Assembly: GCA_037903475.1 (NCBI GenBank)
Contig: JBAJFG010000347.1
Location: 2,046,001-2,110,000, forward strand
From: Ancylostoma caninum
Taxonomy: Eukaryota > Nematoda > Chromadorea > Rhabditida > Ancylostomatidae
Direction: 5' to 3'
Length of the DNA: 64,000 nucleotides
In this document: positions 36,727 through 49,924 of the stretch, one piece after another
How positions within the stretch are numbered: position 1 is the stretch's first letter
How the letters are laid out: every line of letters starts with the position of its first letter
Notes under the pieces: generated by a model
Told to the model about the DNA's origin: nothing
Databases searched by the model: none
What the model saw: the letters and a program-made list of their open reading frames with translations, nothing else
Position numbers and translations under genes: made by a program

Positions 36727-39700
36727 TGAATGAATTTTGCTAGGCGTCAATTCATCCCTGCGGTTCTGCACTAACACCCACTATCTGGAATAACATTTTC
36801 AAAGAAATTCTTTCACATCTGCGACATTTCATTTATCATCTCAAATGGAAAACATTTACTCCACACCTACACACAAATACAACTGCTAAATTTATGAACT
36901 ATGAAGAGTTTATTGAATAAGCCGCTGAGAAATCCAGCAATCCAGAATCAAATCGAGCGAAATTTCACCAAACTCATCATTCGCTCTACCTTCTTGCCAG
37001 TGAGCTTGCCTAGATAAACTCCTTTTGCTGCTTTTCCAATTTTCAACAATGAAATTACCAATTTCTTATTTATTTATTTATTTATTTATTTATTATATAC
37101 ATCGTGCAGAGTCAAAATGCAACCCTTTGCAAAGAAAATAATATAGTAATAAAAAGTTTCGGGTTTCTTTTTTTCCTAGCTGAAGCATTGATTAGGCTCT
37201 GAAGCATCGTTTATGCTACCATCGACAAAACAACAATTTCTACTGAATTTCTTTATTTTTCAACATTCTTTGTATTTTCTGACTTCTATGTTTCTTTTTT
37301 TACTATTTTTAAGTGGATTTCTGCAATGAGGGCGTTCCTCTTCATCCCCTGATGAAACTGGAATCGCCTTCTGCTCTATTTTTTGTAGGATTTACAATTC
37401 GATTCAAGATGATTTTAGAAACAAGAACCCACCTCAGAATTTCTAACAAACTCTGACGTGAGAGGCCCTGATAATCTTAGCCATGAGCATAGAACTTTTC
37501 CTTATGCGTACGTATTTCTTCGAATTTTTTATCTTCCCCCTCTACTATCAGAATCAGTGGGGGTCCTTTACCATATTCCTTCGTCTTCGAACTTTTGTTG
37601 TTGTCCACTCTTATTATAGCTACGCCTTTCCGATCACAAACAACCACAGTTGTTAGGATAAAGCATATGCTAGGTGATGGAATGACAGCAAAACATCAAA
37701 TACCGTCTATCATTCATCGTTCAAACATCACTGTCTAAAAATTATTGTTTAGTCGGCGTAGCTCCGCTCAGCTGCTCTAAGCCAGTATTAAATGCTGAAA
37801 CCGTCTTGAGCATTACCAGAATTTTATCATGTAATTCTAGGTAGAGACCGTATGTACCTTCATCCTCTCCATTAAATTCTTCTCATGTTTGCCTGTTTTT
37901 ATTTCCTCTTTTTAAACGAATATTTAATAAATAAAAAGAATAAATGATAGTTCTATGACTGCAGAAAACCTCAGAGCCGACTAAGAGGTACGATTAGAGG
38001 CTGTGGCATAAACGCTGAACACATCAGTCTTTAGCGGTGTTTTTCCTTCTATTTTACGGATGAACGTACTTGCTAATATAAAGATTTGCAACGTATTGGT
38101 GCCTATATGTGATCGGAAACTTTAATTACTCCAATTGAAAATCAAAGAACCCAATCTTCTAGAGATGTGTTGCTCTCTTGTTCGAATATTAGAATTTTCA
38201 ACTAATTTGAAATCGGATGTTCGGATTAAAATTCATCTACTTTGTTATTCATGCACAATTGTAACAATGTATATATGCTTTCTTAGTATGCTTCCTTAGC
38301 AGTGGTGTGTACAGACCAACATAGTCGGCGCAGCTAGCCTAGCCAAACCCATGTTTAGCCCTACAGACACCCCGTAAATGTGATCTGTACTTACAGAAAA
38401 ACTCTTTTACAGTACGAAAGAATTGCAAAGAGTCTAACATAACTGAATTCTAGCATACTTTTCAATAGAATTAGCGTGCTAAAGCAGTTTTAGTGTATGT
38501 GTTCCGCATATTTTAGCTAAATATGCTCATCTTTTGTTTACAGTCCGTGCAAAGTTACAAGAAATGGAAGTATTTACTCCAGATTTTTCTGTTTTCAGGT
38601 TTTCTTTCACCGAAGAGGTTGACACACGAGAATATGTGCAGTTTACATTTACTGGTCACAGGAAATCTTCATCTTCCTTACTACATATAATGCTTGGAGA
38701 TGTGCTTTTTGTTCCGATCCAGCTCTTGATGTCCTCATCAAATCGATGCTGTCCGGGAGACTGTAACTGGATGCGTACGTAGATACTCATTGTACGGCCT
38801 GGGCTAGCCAACCGCTAAAAGTGTCATGAATCTCTCTGTAGCCTAGCTCACGGTTTGCTAGCCCAATCCGCGGCTAGGGCTTGGGCGCGCGGTCATGAAT
38901 CCCAGCAGATGTGGACAGAGAAGGCGAGGGAGGGGGGGGGCGCGTGTAGATAGAGAAGCTGAGGATCTCTGACTATTTGAACACCCGCTCCCCTGAGTTC
39001 CAAGAACAAATTCAATAAAAAGTGATTCCAAGCCTAATTTTTGTGAAGTGAGCATTCATAGCAAGAATGGGAAGTTAGCAAGCCATTTTTGCTGTTTTGC
39101 TAACTAATTTTTGGTATTTTATAATGCTTCTTTTTTGGAAACTTTGACGACCTGTCCATTCGAGATGGAGGAGCGGGGGGGGGGGCCCCATCATACCTTC
39201 TGTAGGACATCCGTGTGTTCACTTTTCCGAGGTTTTTTTTTAATCGTACGGAGACGGTGAATGCTTCCATAAGTAAATACATGAATAAATAAGTAAATAA
39301 ATAAATAAATAGATAAGTCTCCCCAACAATAGAATCCGTGTTTATTACTCATAAACACAGAATCCCAAACGTGACACGGGCTCCTTCTTTAATATTCATA
39401 GCTATTGCGGTTATTTTGATCGCTGCCAGGATTCAATAATGAGCTGTGAGCGACCTCGATAAACAAACGACCGCCACCAGCCACCCAGCTCTCTTTCCAC
39501 GACTCCTTTTCCCTTCCTTTTAGTAGCTGCTTCGGTCTGGGCGAGGCTACTCTATTTATCTGTCTAATTACCAGCATCCGGAAGGAACAGCCGGGATCCA
39601 ACACTCGACGAGCACATTTATGACACTGCTGTGGCGCCGGAAGTCAGTGTTGTAAAGCTGAGCGGTGGTAGCATTGAGCGCGTATACACGAACAATCTAT

Positions 39701-40152
39701 TACTGCACCGGCTCTGACACCTGCAATCAATCACTGGCACGTCGGCCACTGGTTGTTTTTCGGTGGTTTTTGTTTGTGTAGTTTGCAAATTATAGTTTAG
39801 CTTTGTTCTCGAAGGAATTTCATTGAACTTTTGAGCAAATCATTTCATATTGCGCATCGATTCTTTATGTTAGTTAGTAGAAAAAGGGAAATTGCTACAT
39901 TTTTGGAATGCATTCCTTCAAAGCATTATAGTTTCGCTCATTCTTCATCTATCTACATATTTTATAACCCATCATATTCATTATATCTTTTAATATCCTC
40001 CAAATTCACAGGACCCTTGCACTAGATTTTTTCAGCTTTTTAAAAATTTTCATTCATTAGGCTAATGCTAGTCCGTCTTTCATCATATTCCGCTCACAGA
40101 CACTTTCCTAAAGCTCTCTCTTCTGAACCTAGAGGCGTTGGTTGCTGATCCA
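36727..40152. other. Intergenic with simple repeats
   Basis: (TTTA)n at about 37066-37096. G-runs at 38932-38940 and about 39176-39185. (AAAT)n at about 39275-39312. The ORF at 38534-38782 (+) has AG-flanked segments but no recognised domain. No gene is supported. Confidence 0.4.
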
Positions 40153-40372
40153 GCATAGAAATTACCCGTGGTGAACGTGCCAACCTTCCCAAATTTACCC
40201 TTTACCTAGCACACATCAACATATCCCAAAAACCACACAAAAAAGACCACTAGAAATCAATAGAAGGCAAAAAAAAACGAAGTTCATACGTGACGCTGTC
40301 TACATATACTCAAGTGCTTGCCCTAGGTACTCATATTCCTGGGTATGAGATCACCCGCTTCTCCAACGATGC
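40153..40372. repeat. Family-B element, copy with internal insertion
   Basis: It begins GCATAGAAATTACCCGTGG, has TTTACCCTTTACCTAGCAC, and ends GGGTATGAGATCACCC with a terminal ACGATGC. About 60 extra bp (A-rich) interrupt it after ATCAACATATCCC. Confidence 0.6.
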
Positions 40373-41190
40373 GTTCGGCTCCAGATGCGATTATTGGTAG
40401 AAGTTCATGGCGTCTTTTTCTCCTCAAATGATGGCAAATATTTGCCGCACAACTATACGATAGTTTCAAGTTCATAGCTACAAAGAGTCGCGGTTTTAAA
40501 ATGAGTTTTCGAGACGAAAATTGTCGATTTCCTTTTCAAATTCAACTGTGGCGGTACACCATCAGGCTATTCCTGACCTGGCGAGTGGTTTTCTGCGGAG
40601 TGTAAGCTGGCGCTTCGTTGTTTTCATCGGTAAATCACGAATTATCATCTTTGAAAAAGGAGAAAATGACGTCTTTATTAACTTTTCTTGCTATACTTTT
40701 GTACAGAAGGTAGGCTGAAAAATTAGGATGTAACCATCATGAGGAGGGACATAATTTTGATCAGGTTAAGTAGATGCTTCGTTGGATTTTATGTAAGTTG
40801 GTGTATCGTCGGACTTTATGTCGGTTGGTGCTCCGACGGATTTAATGTCACAGCCGTGCAAACTTTGATAGCAGTTATGTTCCACATTCCATAATGCTGC
40901 TGAGTACTTTCTGGAATGGCAATGCAGCCGTATAGCAACTTTGGTGTGGTTCGATATCGAGTTTTTTCATGGATGTTGCCATCAAGCTACTTTCTTTTTA
41001 AAGCATTTCCTCATTTTCCAGAATTTCCCACCTTCCTTGCTCCTTATGTCTCATTTGCCCTGCTTTCGTAACGCCTTGTGATTTTCTTTCCATTTGCATC
41101 TGATAATATACAGGCTGCAGTAGCCTCGTAACTCCATCCCGTGTGAACTTGGTGGTTTTCTACGAAAAACATCATTGTCTATTCTCTTGT
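40373..41190. other. Intergenic, nothing recognised
   Basis: No exon is supported. A short imperfect direct repeat occurs at about 40765-40850 (GTTGGATTTTATGTAAGTTGG-like words). Confidence 0.35.
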
Positions 41191-41196
41191 CGCTTG

Positions 41197-41367
41197 GGTA
41201 TATAAGCCGTGTACGTCTTTTTACGTCCAGGTCGACATCTTCTTCCATATCCCGTTTTCAGAAGGCAGTTTACCTCCAACAAGAGCATTCGGTCCACGAT
41301 GTCAGATGCGTTCAGCACGATTCCACCGCCCTGTGAAGACGTGGAGAAGCACAGGACCTTCTCCAGT
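41197..41367 (+). other. Candidate promoter and first coding exon
   Basis: A TATA-like element TATATAAG (about 41198) lies about 100 bp before an ATG at 41299. The frame reads SDAFSTIPPPCEDVEKHRTFS and ends at a strong donor (A, then GTGAGT at 41368). An acceptor-like TTTTCAG just upstream (about 41255-41261) could instead be a cis- or trans-splice site. No matching downstream exon was found. The phase (one base left over) does not fit the first SSU-2 exon at 49913. The exon is therefore only a candidate. Confidence 0.25.
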
Positions 41368-43957
41368 GAGTGCATTTTTTACTTTCACCTCACCTTTTCT
41401 CTTGGAAGAATAAGAACGCTATGAGTAATGGAAATGTCCTCAAATTACATTGTCAGCTTACATTTTAACAATGTTAAATGGTTGCTATAACGACAATTTC
41501 CACTTTTTTTCATCCATTCGCAGTTAGCAGCACTTTTATCAGTAATTTCCACCCGCTTTTTTCTCGCTGGCAGCTCGCCCCGCCCATAAAATGGACCCTC
41601 TCAGTGGGTGAACTGCTGTGGACAAACAACCAATAGCACTTAACACCAAGCACTAGAATATCTGAGATCCCTAGGGTACGCGCCTCTTGCGGGCCCACAA
41701 GTGTTGCCTCGTTTGTACGTTTTTTTTTCTGGAGCTAAAAAAACATTTGTTGTATTTGCTGAGGGGCTCCAACGTCTGTTCCTGGAAAACTTCACTCGGA
41801 GCACGTTTCTCTTATTACATGGTTCTTTTGTTGGCTATGTTTGTCTACATATGGTGAGAAAATTCAGCAAAATCTCCCATAGCACTCATGCCGCCTCTGT
41901 GCAGCCATTCCATTCTCTTCCAGACCTCCGCTGCGAAACAATATCTTTTTTAAAGTACACTATCACTGTTGTTTACTCTTCACGTGCTAGTGCGAGTAAA
42001 CAGTTCGAGAATGTTCGTCGCGTGGGTATTTTTGTTGAGCCGCGCTGGTTTTTTTTTTACTCACATAAAGCAAACAGCAATCTCTACCATATCCTTGTTG
42101 CTACAAAAATCGGTATAGGGGCCTACCGGGGTTTGGGTAACTCCGATCAGCGCAAACTCTTGAGGGCATAAAATTCCGAATTAGAGCATCCAGGCTCACC
42201 ACTCTGGCTGTCCACACATGAATCTATGGGTAATATTGTGAAATTCCACGACACAGATGCATCATTGAGATTACCCATGGTGTAACCCCTCTGTGTAACT
42301 TGCCCAGAATTACCTTTCACTGGGTACCCATCAACATGTTTACCCATACTTGACGTTGTATATACCCAGCTGCTACCCTTGGATAATCATACCTTCGGGA
42401 CGCACACGTGCCCTGGATGGCCTTCACTTCATCTCTTTCATCCTTGTTACCATCACATCTGGTAACTTAACTGTGGGTCAGATTCTTGGCGATGGAGCAC
42501 GTTTTGAGGCATGCTGATTTCCTAGCCGGTTGCCATCTTCAAGCTAAGTTAACCTTTGCTGATGAGAAGAAGTTGAGAAAATTCGAGGTTTTCCACTCGA
42601 TCTCAGTGCTAATCTCTTGGTAATGTTATCAACACCGCATTTGAGGACAACTGCTACCCAGACGCGTCGCATCAGGCACTCGTGCGAGTTATATCCTGGG
42701 AATAAGTGCCTAAAACGGTTTTCAAGGGGTCCACATTCGCTATATAGCTTGTTATAGTGCATATGAATCAAGAATCTTGTATGAACTGTCCTTCCTGGAA
42801 GAAATACCATGAACGATTTCCCAAAAGTTCCCTATCCACGTCGATATGAAGACAATACGGCTTCTTGGCCGTGGGTCAGGATATTCACAGTGGGGCGCAC
42901 TTTCGTCTATGTTGCCTCATCCACCCCATGATTGTCTAAAAATTGAGCAATTCATGCATTTTACTCTCAAAGCTAATATATTTTTCGGAAGTATGACGAA
43001 AACTCTAAATGCCTCTGCTAATATTTGTCTTGTGACTGTTTGCATCGAAGTGGTCCGTATCGTTTTCATTGTCTTTTCTTTCCTACGCCAACAACAGCTG
43101 ACAAATGCCCTCTTCTTCTCAGCCATCCCACACAATTAAAAGCTCACATTTTCGTGCGAAGGATTGTTTCATCACCTCACATGACACCGAGGCGTAGTCT
43201 GTTTGTACACGAAAATGTAGCACACCAGCTAGTCTCCGTTACACACTTCACATTTCGGCTGAGTCGTAGTTGCGACATTTTCTTTGTATGACTCAGCGTC
43301 GAAATTACTGCCTAACACGCGAGAAATCAGCTGTTTACTCGCACTTCGAGTGGTCGACGCTGCGTAAATCTCATTATGAAAATGGGTCACTTGTGCTCTC
43401 AGACACTAAACGGATAACAGCAAAAGGACATCTGTCTTTTTTTGTGGCGAGCGTTGACTGGAGGCCAGAGGGCGTTGTGACACTCTGTTCATTTGGCTTT
43501 CTAGTGTTATGATTTTCTCCCAAGTTTACCCTTTACCAGGGAGCCACCAACTTGCTTACCATAGGTGACGTCTACACCGTGCTACCTACGGGTAATCGCG
43601 ATCATGCGTATGACATTACCCGTTGTTCCAGTGATACCTCAGGGCCCAGATTGGCTTTTTGGTTTTTGGTTTTCACTACATGCTGCCGCATGAACTATTG
43701 AGGTTACCTCGGGTAAACATGTTAACGCCGTACAAGTTTGCACATATTTAACATAGGAGTCAATACGCTCCCTTTGGGTAATCTAAGTGACGAGTGTAGG
43801 CCAGGGTTTGCCTATACCCTTGTCTGCCTATTTTCAGAAAATAAAAGCAAAGAAATAGGAGAACTCCTTCTACACTTGGATTTATTTATTTGTTTATTAT
43901 TTATTTATTCATTCAATACTTCACAATTAATACCCAACAATCTAATAGCTACTGCAA
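41368..43957. other. Intergenic with three family-B repeats
   Basis: Family-B copies lie at about 42259-42395 (GCATCATTGAGATTACCCA start), 43515-43650 and 43685-43825. The ORF at 41701-42171 (+) has no motif. No gene is supported. Confidence 0.5.
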
Positions 43958-44270
43958 TGCTGGTCAATCACTTTTGCACCACAGAATACCGTCCGTCTGG
44001 TCTGCCGCGCTGCACCACGTGTGCGATGCGGTAGGTCAGGTCTACTGTTGTTGTTGGACCTCTCTGGTATTGACGTTTTCCTTATGTTTTCCTACGTTCT
44101 CTTTTTCTTAACGTCTTTGTTTTTGTTCCAAATCAAACAACAGGGGTGAAACATCAATACTGACAACGCCTAACAACCACAGCGCTCGGCTGATCTTCCG
44201 CGCCGCGTAGGTAGTGCAGCGCGACAGACCAAATGAGCCATATTCTGTGATGCAAGAGTGATTGGCTGGC
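43958..44270. mobile_element. Foldback element with ~100-bp arms
   Basis: The left arm from GCTGGTCAATCACTTTTGCA and the right arm ending TGCAAGAGTGATTGGCTGGC are imperfect inverted copies. Both contain CTGCGCGCTGCACCAC-like cores. About 110 bp of T-rich sequence separates them. There is no ORF of note. Read as a MITE-like element. Confidence 0.75.
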
Positions 44271-47200
44271 GATGTATGTTCCCGCTTATGAAATAGGCAT
44301 TTAAATGTAGGTGTTTTCCTCAACTTCCTGTCTGCCTTTAGCTCAGACATTCTTGTTAATAAAGCTATAAATTTCTGCTTGGATTACTAGGAAATCTTCT
44401 GACGTTTTGTCCGGCTCAATGGTAAAATGCACTTGTACTTATTGAAGTCCACTAATGTGTAGCAGTTGTTGACATAGGGGTGATGTCTGGAAAGGCGTAT
44501 CCGGAGGATTCTCTGTTGCTGGATTTCCGCAACTGATATTTTCGCTGAAAAAGACTTACTGTACGTTCTTCCCTTCCGAGTGCCTAGAATTCTGGATGTT
44601 TACAAATCATGATATATGTATTCTATTATAGTTGCGCCCAAATCAAGAAGACTAGCCCTCGTGACTTTTATTTTCATTGGCAGCAATGCTCCTATGATTA
44701 AAATTCTAGGCCCAGAATTTCTTGAGAAATTGGAAATTGAAATTGAGTTTTTCCAATGGAGCCAGGCATTTTATGGCACAATCAACTTTAGCCCTTCTAC
44801 TTTTGGAAATTCGACGCTCCATTTTCTTCTATGCATCTTAATTGCCTCATTGTCCTCCATCTCATTCACTCTCTAATTTAGTCCAGCTCGGATGAGCTTC
44901 TGTAGGACTAACGGCAGTTTTTCCATTTCCAATTCTATTTCCGGGTCTTTTGTGTCATTTATTTCCCTGGACCAGAAACCACTAGGAGCCGAACAAGGAG
45001 GTCTTAGCAAATTAGATCTGGAGACGAAATTCGAGAGAATCCAAAGGAACCATTTATACATACTGTTTTTGATTTTGTTTCCGAAAGTGACATTTTGATT
45101 AATTCCTATTTTTTCTGAATCCTTGGCGATATTGGGGTTCTTCTTAGAATAATTTCTTATATTAGTTCTGCTTTTATTCTCTCATTCTTCAAGTAATTTA
45201 TAGTTTCACAAAGTTTCATGTAATTTAGTAGCCTTTGTTCTCTTTTGCCTTTCTATGACGCAATCATAAATGCATGAGTAAACAAATCAACAAACAAATA
45301 AATAAGTTAACAAATAAATAAACGATGCGATTTCTCGTTTTTTGAACTACTTACCTCTCTATTACTTCGGATTTATAGAATTTTACTTATGACTCATATA
45401 AATAAACAAATAAACTTCCTTGTTCTTGAACTGCTTACCTCCCTCATGGAGTTTTCCCCAAGATTCCCCATGATTTCATCCGTCTCGCTCCTCCATTAAT
45501 ACGTATAACACCTAATAATGTAATACATCATGAAATTTGTCGAAATCCTTCACTTAGAAGAGTTCTACTGCACTATACCGACTACCAGACAATGTCCTGA
45601 ACAGCCTGTGGCCCGCTCCAAACAATGATTGACGTGAAACATTTGACTTCTAGACTTACTGAGTGCATTGCATCACCTGCGTATCAATCAAACGACGCCA
45701 ACGCTCCGGGGCTCATTACAACTTGTGCGTGATCAGCTGTAATTCAGTCAGGATTCTAGTCCACTGCTGCTGCTTTGTCTTTATGTTGACGCGGAGCTGT
45801 TTATAACTGTGCTGCATGTGCTACCATCTGTCTTGAAATCCAGAATTTCCGCGCGATTCGTGTTATCTAGGATTTTTGCTGGAAATTCTAAAATACCACT
45901 CATCTAGGTCCTCTCTTTAGTTAGGATATTACCTTCTAATGCATGTTTTAGTAGTTAATTATGTTGAGACTTCTCAGTCTCCGTAAATTGTCCTGAGAGG
46001 GTCCACTGCGACCACGCTAGTCACGCCTGACCCGTGACCACACCCGGATAACCAGCTTTTTCTTCCAGAACCGTGTTTGTGGTGGAAAATTGCAGGTTAT
46101 TTGGGGGTAGCCAAGTACAGCGATTAGCTCTGGTTAGGAACAGCCAGTGTTTAAATGTCCATCTGACCAAACTATTCACTTTCTTTCCTATGCACCAAGC
46201 TACTGCCCGGTCGTTCATTGGATCCAAGTAGTACTCGTAGGGGTTTACCTAGACGTCTGATTAGCCACACATTACGACTTAAGTAGTCGCCATAAATTCT
46301 TGTAACTACCCCGATGATTAGGGCATAGCTATTGACCAGTTCTTTTCCGCAAATATTCCAAATTAACTCTGATGCTCTGTTTGAATTATAATTGCTCTTT
46401 AATGACGCTATAAAACGGAAAGCCTCTAGAGGCATCCGTAATTCTTCTTCGAGAGTTGGGCATTCTTTGGACCGTTTGAGTGCGCTGGTTTCAGATCCAA
46501 AGTGAAAATTTGCCAAAAAAATCCGAGAAATTCTTCATTTAAGACTGAAATAAGTCCACAACCAAACAGAATATGACATCCCTTTTCATAGCTTTTTTAG
46601 TTGTTCTGTTCTCTTGCTTTTCCTTGCTTATTTACAAACATTCTCTATGCTACAATTTTTTTTCATTTCTACATGCATATTGTTTACAAAACTCTTCCGA
46701 ATAATGCGTTGGATGAACTACATAGTAACACGACTTTTCAAAGGAGGAACCGCACTGGTTTCTCATACTGTACTACCGAAAGTAGCTACTCACATGGTAG
46801 CAAAAAAAATGTGTTTTCTGATCAGAAAGGGCGGGGTAGTATCTCTTCGTGCTTAAGTAGTAGCATTTTTTAGCGAAAATGTTTTTCTTCAGCACTCACG
46901 CACTGTTAATTCTGATGTAATGGAGAAGAAATTTTCATAATAATGGGATTCCATGGCTAACCGAGAGCGATAAATAACGTAATCGATTTAGAAAAATCGG
47001 CTTTTTCTGCAATGGTTCTTTTCTCGTCGTTCCAATTGATATTTTTCCATTTGTTATAAAAATAAATAAAAAAAGGGGTGCCGGTGAAGATTCCTGCTAA
47101 GGATCTCGTTTCAAGCTCAAGCTCCTAGGCCCCACTGTCGTTTAGAGCAATCCAGCATTTTTGAAGGATTTGATCCCCTATTCATTATTAAGCCGTTGGC

Positions 47201-48101
47201 TTTAGCAGAATAACCTATGCGCTTCAAGATTTTGTCATTATCGTCATTCCAAATGTCAACGCTGCTCTTCACCTTGTGTGTTCTGGGGTTGGATTCATGA
47301 ACGCCTAATCATGTAAAACCCGGTTGGCAAACCAACATCCACGTTCTGCTTCTCCTCGAATTATCTGGGCTATGAGCTAACCAACGTTGGTTTGCATGGC
47401 CAACGCTTCATTATCCTAACCCTGGGTGAGTGCATATGTACATATTTATGTATCTCTTCAATGGAAAAGCCCATATCTCCCATTTAGAATAATGCGACAA
47501 ACAGCACTTCTCAACATAGTTAAAGGAAATGAAATAGTAAGGTTAGATGTCCACTAATCCTGGAGGGCATTAAGTTTTTTCGCAATAAAATTCCGCTATC
47601 CTTATCATTCTGGAAGTGAGCTAAGGCGGATGTTTTTTTTTTGGTTATCTTCGCATGTCTCTCGTGAAATTCTGCCCACTCCAGCGTAGTGAAATGCTGC
47701 GCACTTTTCTTTTTCTCGTCCGTTTAGTGCTCGTTGTCACACACTCCCATCACCTCACGAAACATGCTGTGCATGAAACTCAGCCTACTTACACATTGTC
47801 GTTTGCACACGCAAAACTGCTCCTACGTGCTTCCGGCACTTATAATCCACGCGTTACCAGCGTACTCTGGATTTTTACCATTACCTTTTGAATGCGGGGC
47901 TATGGCGTTTGCAAGATTTGCCAGCAAAGAATCCAGTAGTTGTAGGCAGCTGAAAATTTATTTTTCGTCTGCTATGGCTTTGAAGCATGTGTTTGTATCC
48001 GAGCAGATGAATTTTAGCACAGAAATAGTTGGATCGACTTACCTTGCTTTTTTACTACCTTATCTCGCTGGTTTTTATGCCTTTCTATTTTCATCTTACC
48101 T
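44271..48101. other. Intergenic, no supportable gene
   Basis: ORFs at 46172-46516 and 46021-46227 (-) and 47655-48135 (+) lack recognisable domains. AAATAAAC-type short repeats occur at 45280-45420. Nothing else was recognised. Confidence 0.35.
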
Positions 48102-48556
48102 GGGAAGGATACTAGGCAGGTCCGACAACTCGTAATGAAATGTATACTATCCACTTCAGTCTTCGATGCTGATCTCAAATCCTTCTTCCTTATCTGCTGC
48201 GGTGTTCTCTCTGAAGAGTTACGTGGCACGATTTAGGCCTGCTCCAGGCACCCAAAATTTGGCTTCTTGGATGTATTTTGCCAAGAGATCGCAAGAACTT
48301 ATCTGGATCCAAGAGAATTTCATAAGCATAATTTAATTTTAAGTAGTTGTATGGAATAGTTTTTGCGCATATTTATAGCAGAATATAACTCGAAAGTCAG
48401 ATTTGGCCAGTCTAGACAAGCTGAGATTATGCAACGTAGCTCTTCATAGAGAGCTCCGCGGCAGAAATGGAAAACGGATTTGAGATCAGCATCGAAAACT
48501 GAATTCAACGGTATACATTTCATTACGAGTTGTTGGACCGCCCTAGTATCCTTCCC
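48102..48556. repeat. Inverted duplication, ~135-bp arms, 180-bp spacer
   Basis: The left arm (48102-48235, from GGGAAGGATACTAGGC) and the right arm (48418-48556, ending CCTAGTATCCTTCCC) are inverted copies at roughly 75 percent identity by eye. Both arms keep one common frame: left + reads RQLVMKCI and SVFDADLKS, right - reads QQLVMKCI and SVFDADLKS, ending EELR in both. The protein family is unknown. Either this is an inverted-repeat element or a duplicated coding fragment. Confidence 0.75.
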
Positions 48557-48832
48557 TGATTAGCGATAAATCTGTCCGTAAACAAAACTATTTTGCGTTT
48601 CACGAAGTGCATGCACCTGGCAGTCTAGAGCACGGATTTTGAGCGTATCCTCGGAAAGAAGGTGTTGTGTGATCGACAGCTGATCACTCTGAAGCAAAAC
48701 AATAGTGCATCGGGAACCCGAGCGTTTTCAAAACTTTGTCACCGTCTGTTCTATTGAGATGATATGTACTAGGAAACATACTCTTTTTTCTTCCGCATTT
48801 CCTTCTTCTTACTCTTTTAGAGTTATTCTTCC

Positions 48833-49254
48833 TAAAGGCAGTTTGTCACCTCATTTTCGTGCCTGAGCTTTACCAGATTCTGAATCTCCTCGACATGCTG
48901 AATCCAACGATATGCCTAAAACTTTACAAAAAGGTCTTTAAACCCTACTTTTGAACGTTTTTCGGTGCGGGATTTGTAACAGTTTGCCGAGCCGAGTGGA
49001 CGCCTGAAGACGTTGATCTCATCGATCGGACACGTCTAGACGTGTTGGCCAACACTGCAGTCGTGGCGAGCAGCCAGCACATTCGCGGACCGCTCCGCCC
49101 AGATGGTCCGCGAACTGCACTTCCGGACCCTCCGAAAACGGGGTTTCCGTCATTTTTATGAGCTTTGACATACATCTTCGGGATTAGCGTGACGAGGATG
49201 TCTAGAGTCTGTTGGTATTTCCAGCTCACGAAACAAGGTGACACACTGCCTTTA
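48833..49254. mobile_element. Inverted-repeat element, family A, copy 2 (~422 bp)
   Basis: It starts TAAAGGCAGTTTGTCACC and ends GGTGACACACTGCCTTTAA. It is collinear with 11802-12251, including the internal ACACGTCTAGACGTGT palindrome, but lacks that copy's 28-bp tandem duplication. It inserted about 660 bp upstream of the first recognised SSU-2 exon. Confidence 0.8.
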
Positions 49255-49912
49255 ATTCCGAGATCTGCCTTGAGTTACATTCGATTACCGGTGCATCACT
49301 TCTCATTATGAGATCGAGAAAAACTCCTACCACAGATAGCTTGGATCCAACTTACTTTAGTCAATTATGGTCTCTTAAATGGGTCGACCAATTATTTTTT
49401 TACGATTTTTTTCAATCAGACTAGCATACATTTTGACTTTATTCATGCAGCGGCATGTAATTTTGAAGAATTCGTCAAATATTGTCTTCATTCATGTGGT
49501 AAATCATACTCCTCCTCCCCTCTTTGAAGTTGAACAACTCCAGCTGCGCTTCGCCACCGCTTCAACTTTTGCTTAGACCCTGAGTATATTTCTTGTGAAT
49601 TCATCACCACTGACAGACATGTTATCCCTAAGGGTTTTTCCCCTCATCGCGAACAATCGCTGGCTGTTGTTGTTCTATCTGTGTGACTGACGGCTTGCCT
49701 GACTGATCTTCTCCCACTTTTGTTGAAATTCACCGCTCGGAATTGTTGAAGAGAGCAAACATCAAGTTCTGATGCTTCTTTGAGCTATGAAAATACGTCA
49801 CTACAGCTTTGATGTCTACACACGTTGATAGAACGTTCCTCACAGTCTTTTATCATTGGTCCTAGATTTCCCTGTTTCTCGCTTACTCTACTGATACATC
49901 TGTTTCCTGCAG
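49255..49912. other. Upstream region of the SSU-2-like gene
   Basis: It ends in a polypyrimidine-rich acceptor TGTTTCCTGCAG (49901-49912). This could receive an upstream exon or a spliced leader. No TATA box or earlier coding exon was recognised. Confidence 0.4.
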
Positions 49913-49924
49913 AGTATTGCTACA

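Noticed and set aside
41701..42171. 156-codon + strand ORF
   Set aside because: Phe-rich, no domain, no splice partner to the candidate exon at 41299.
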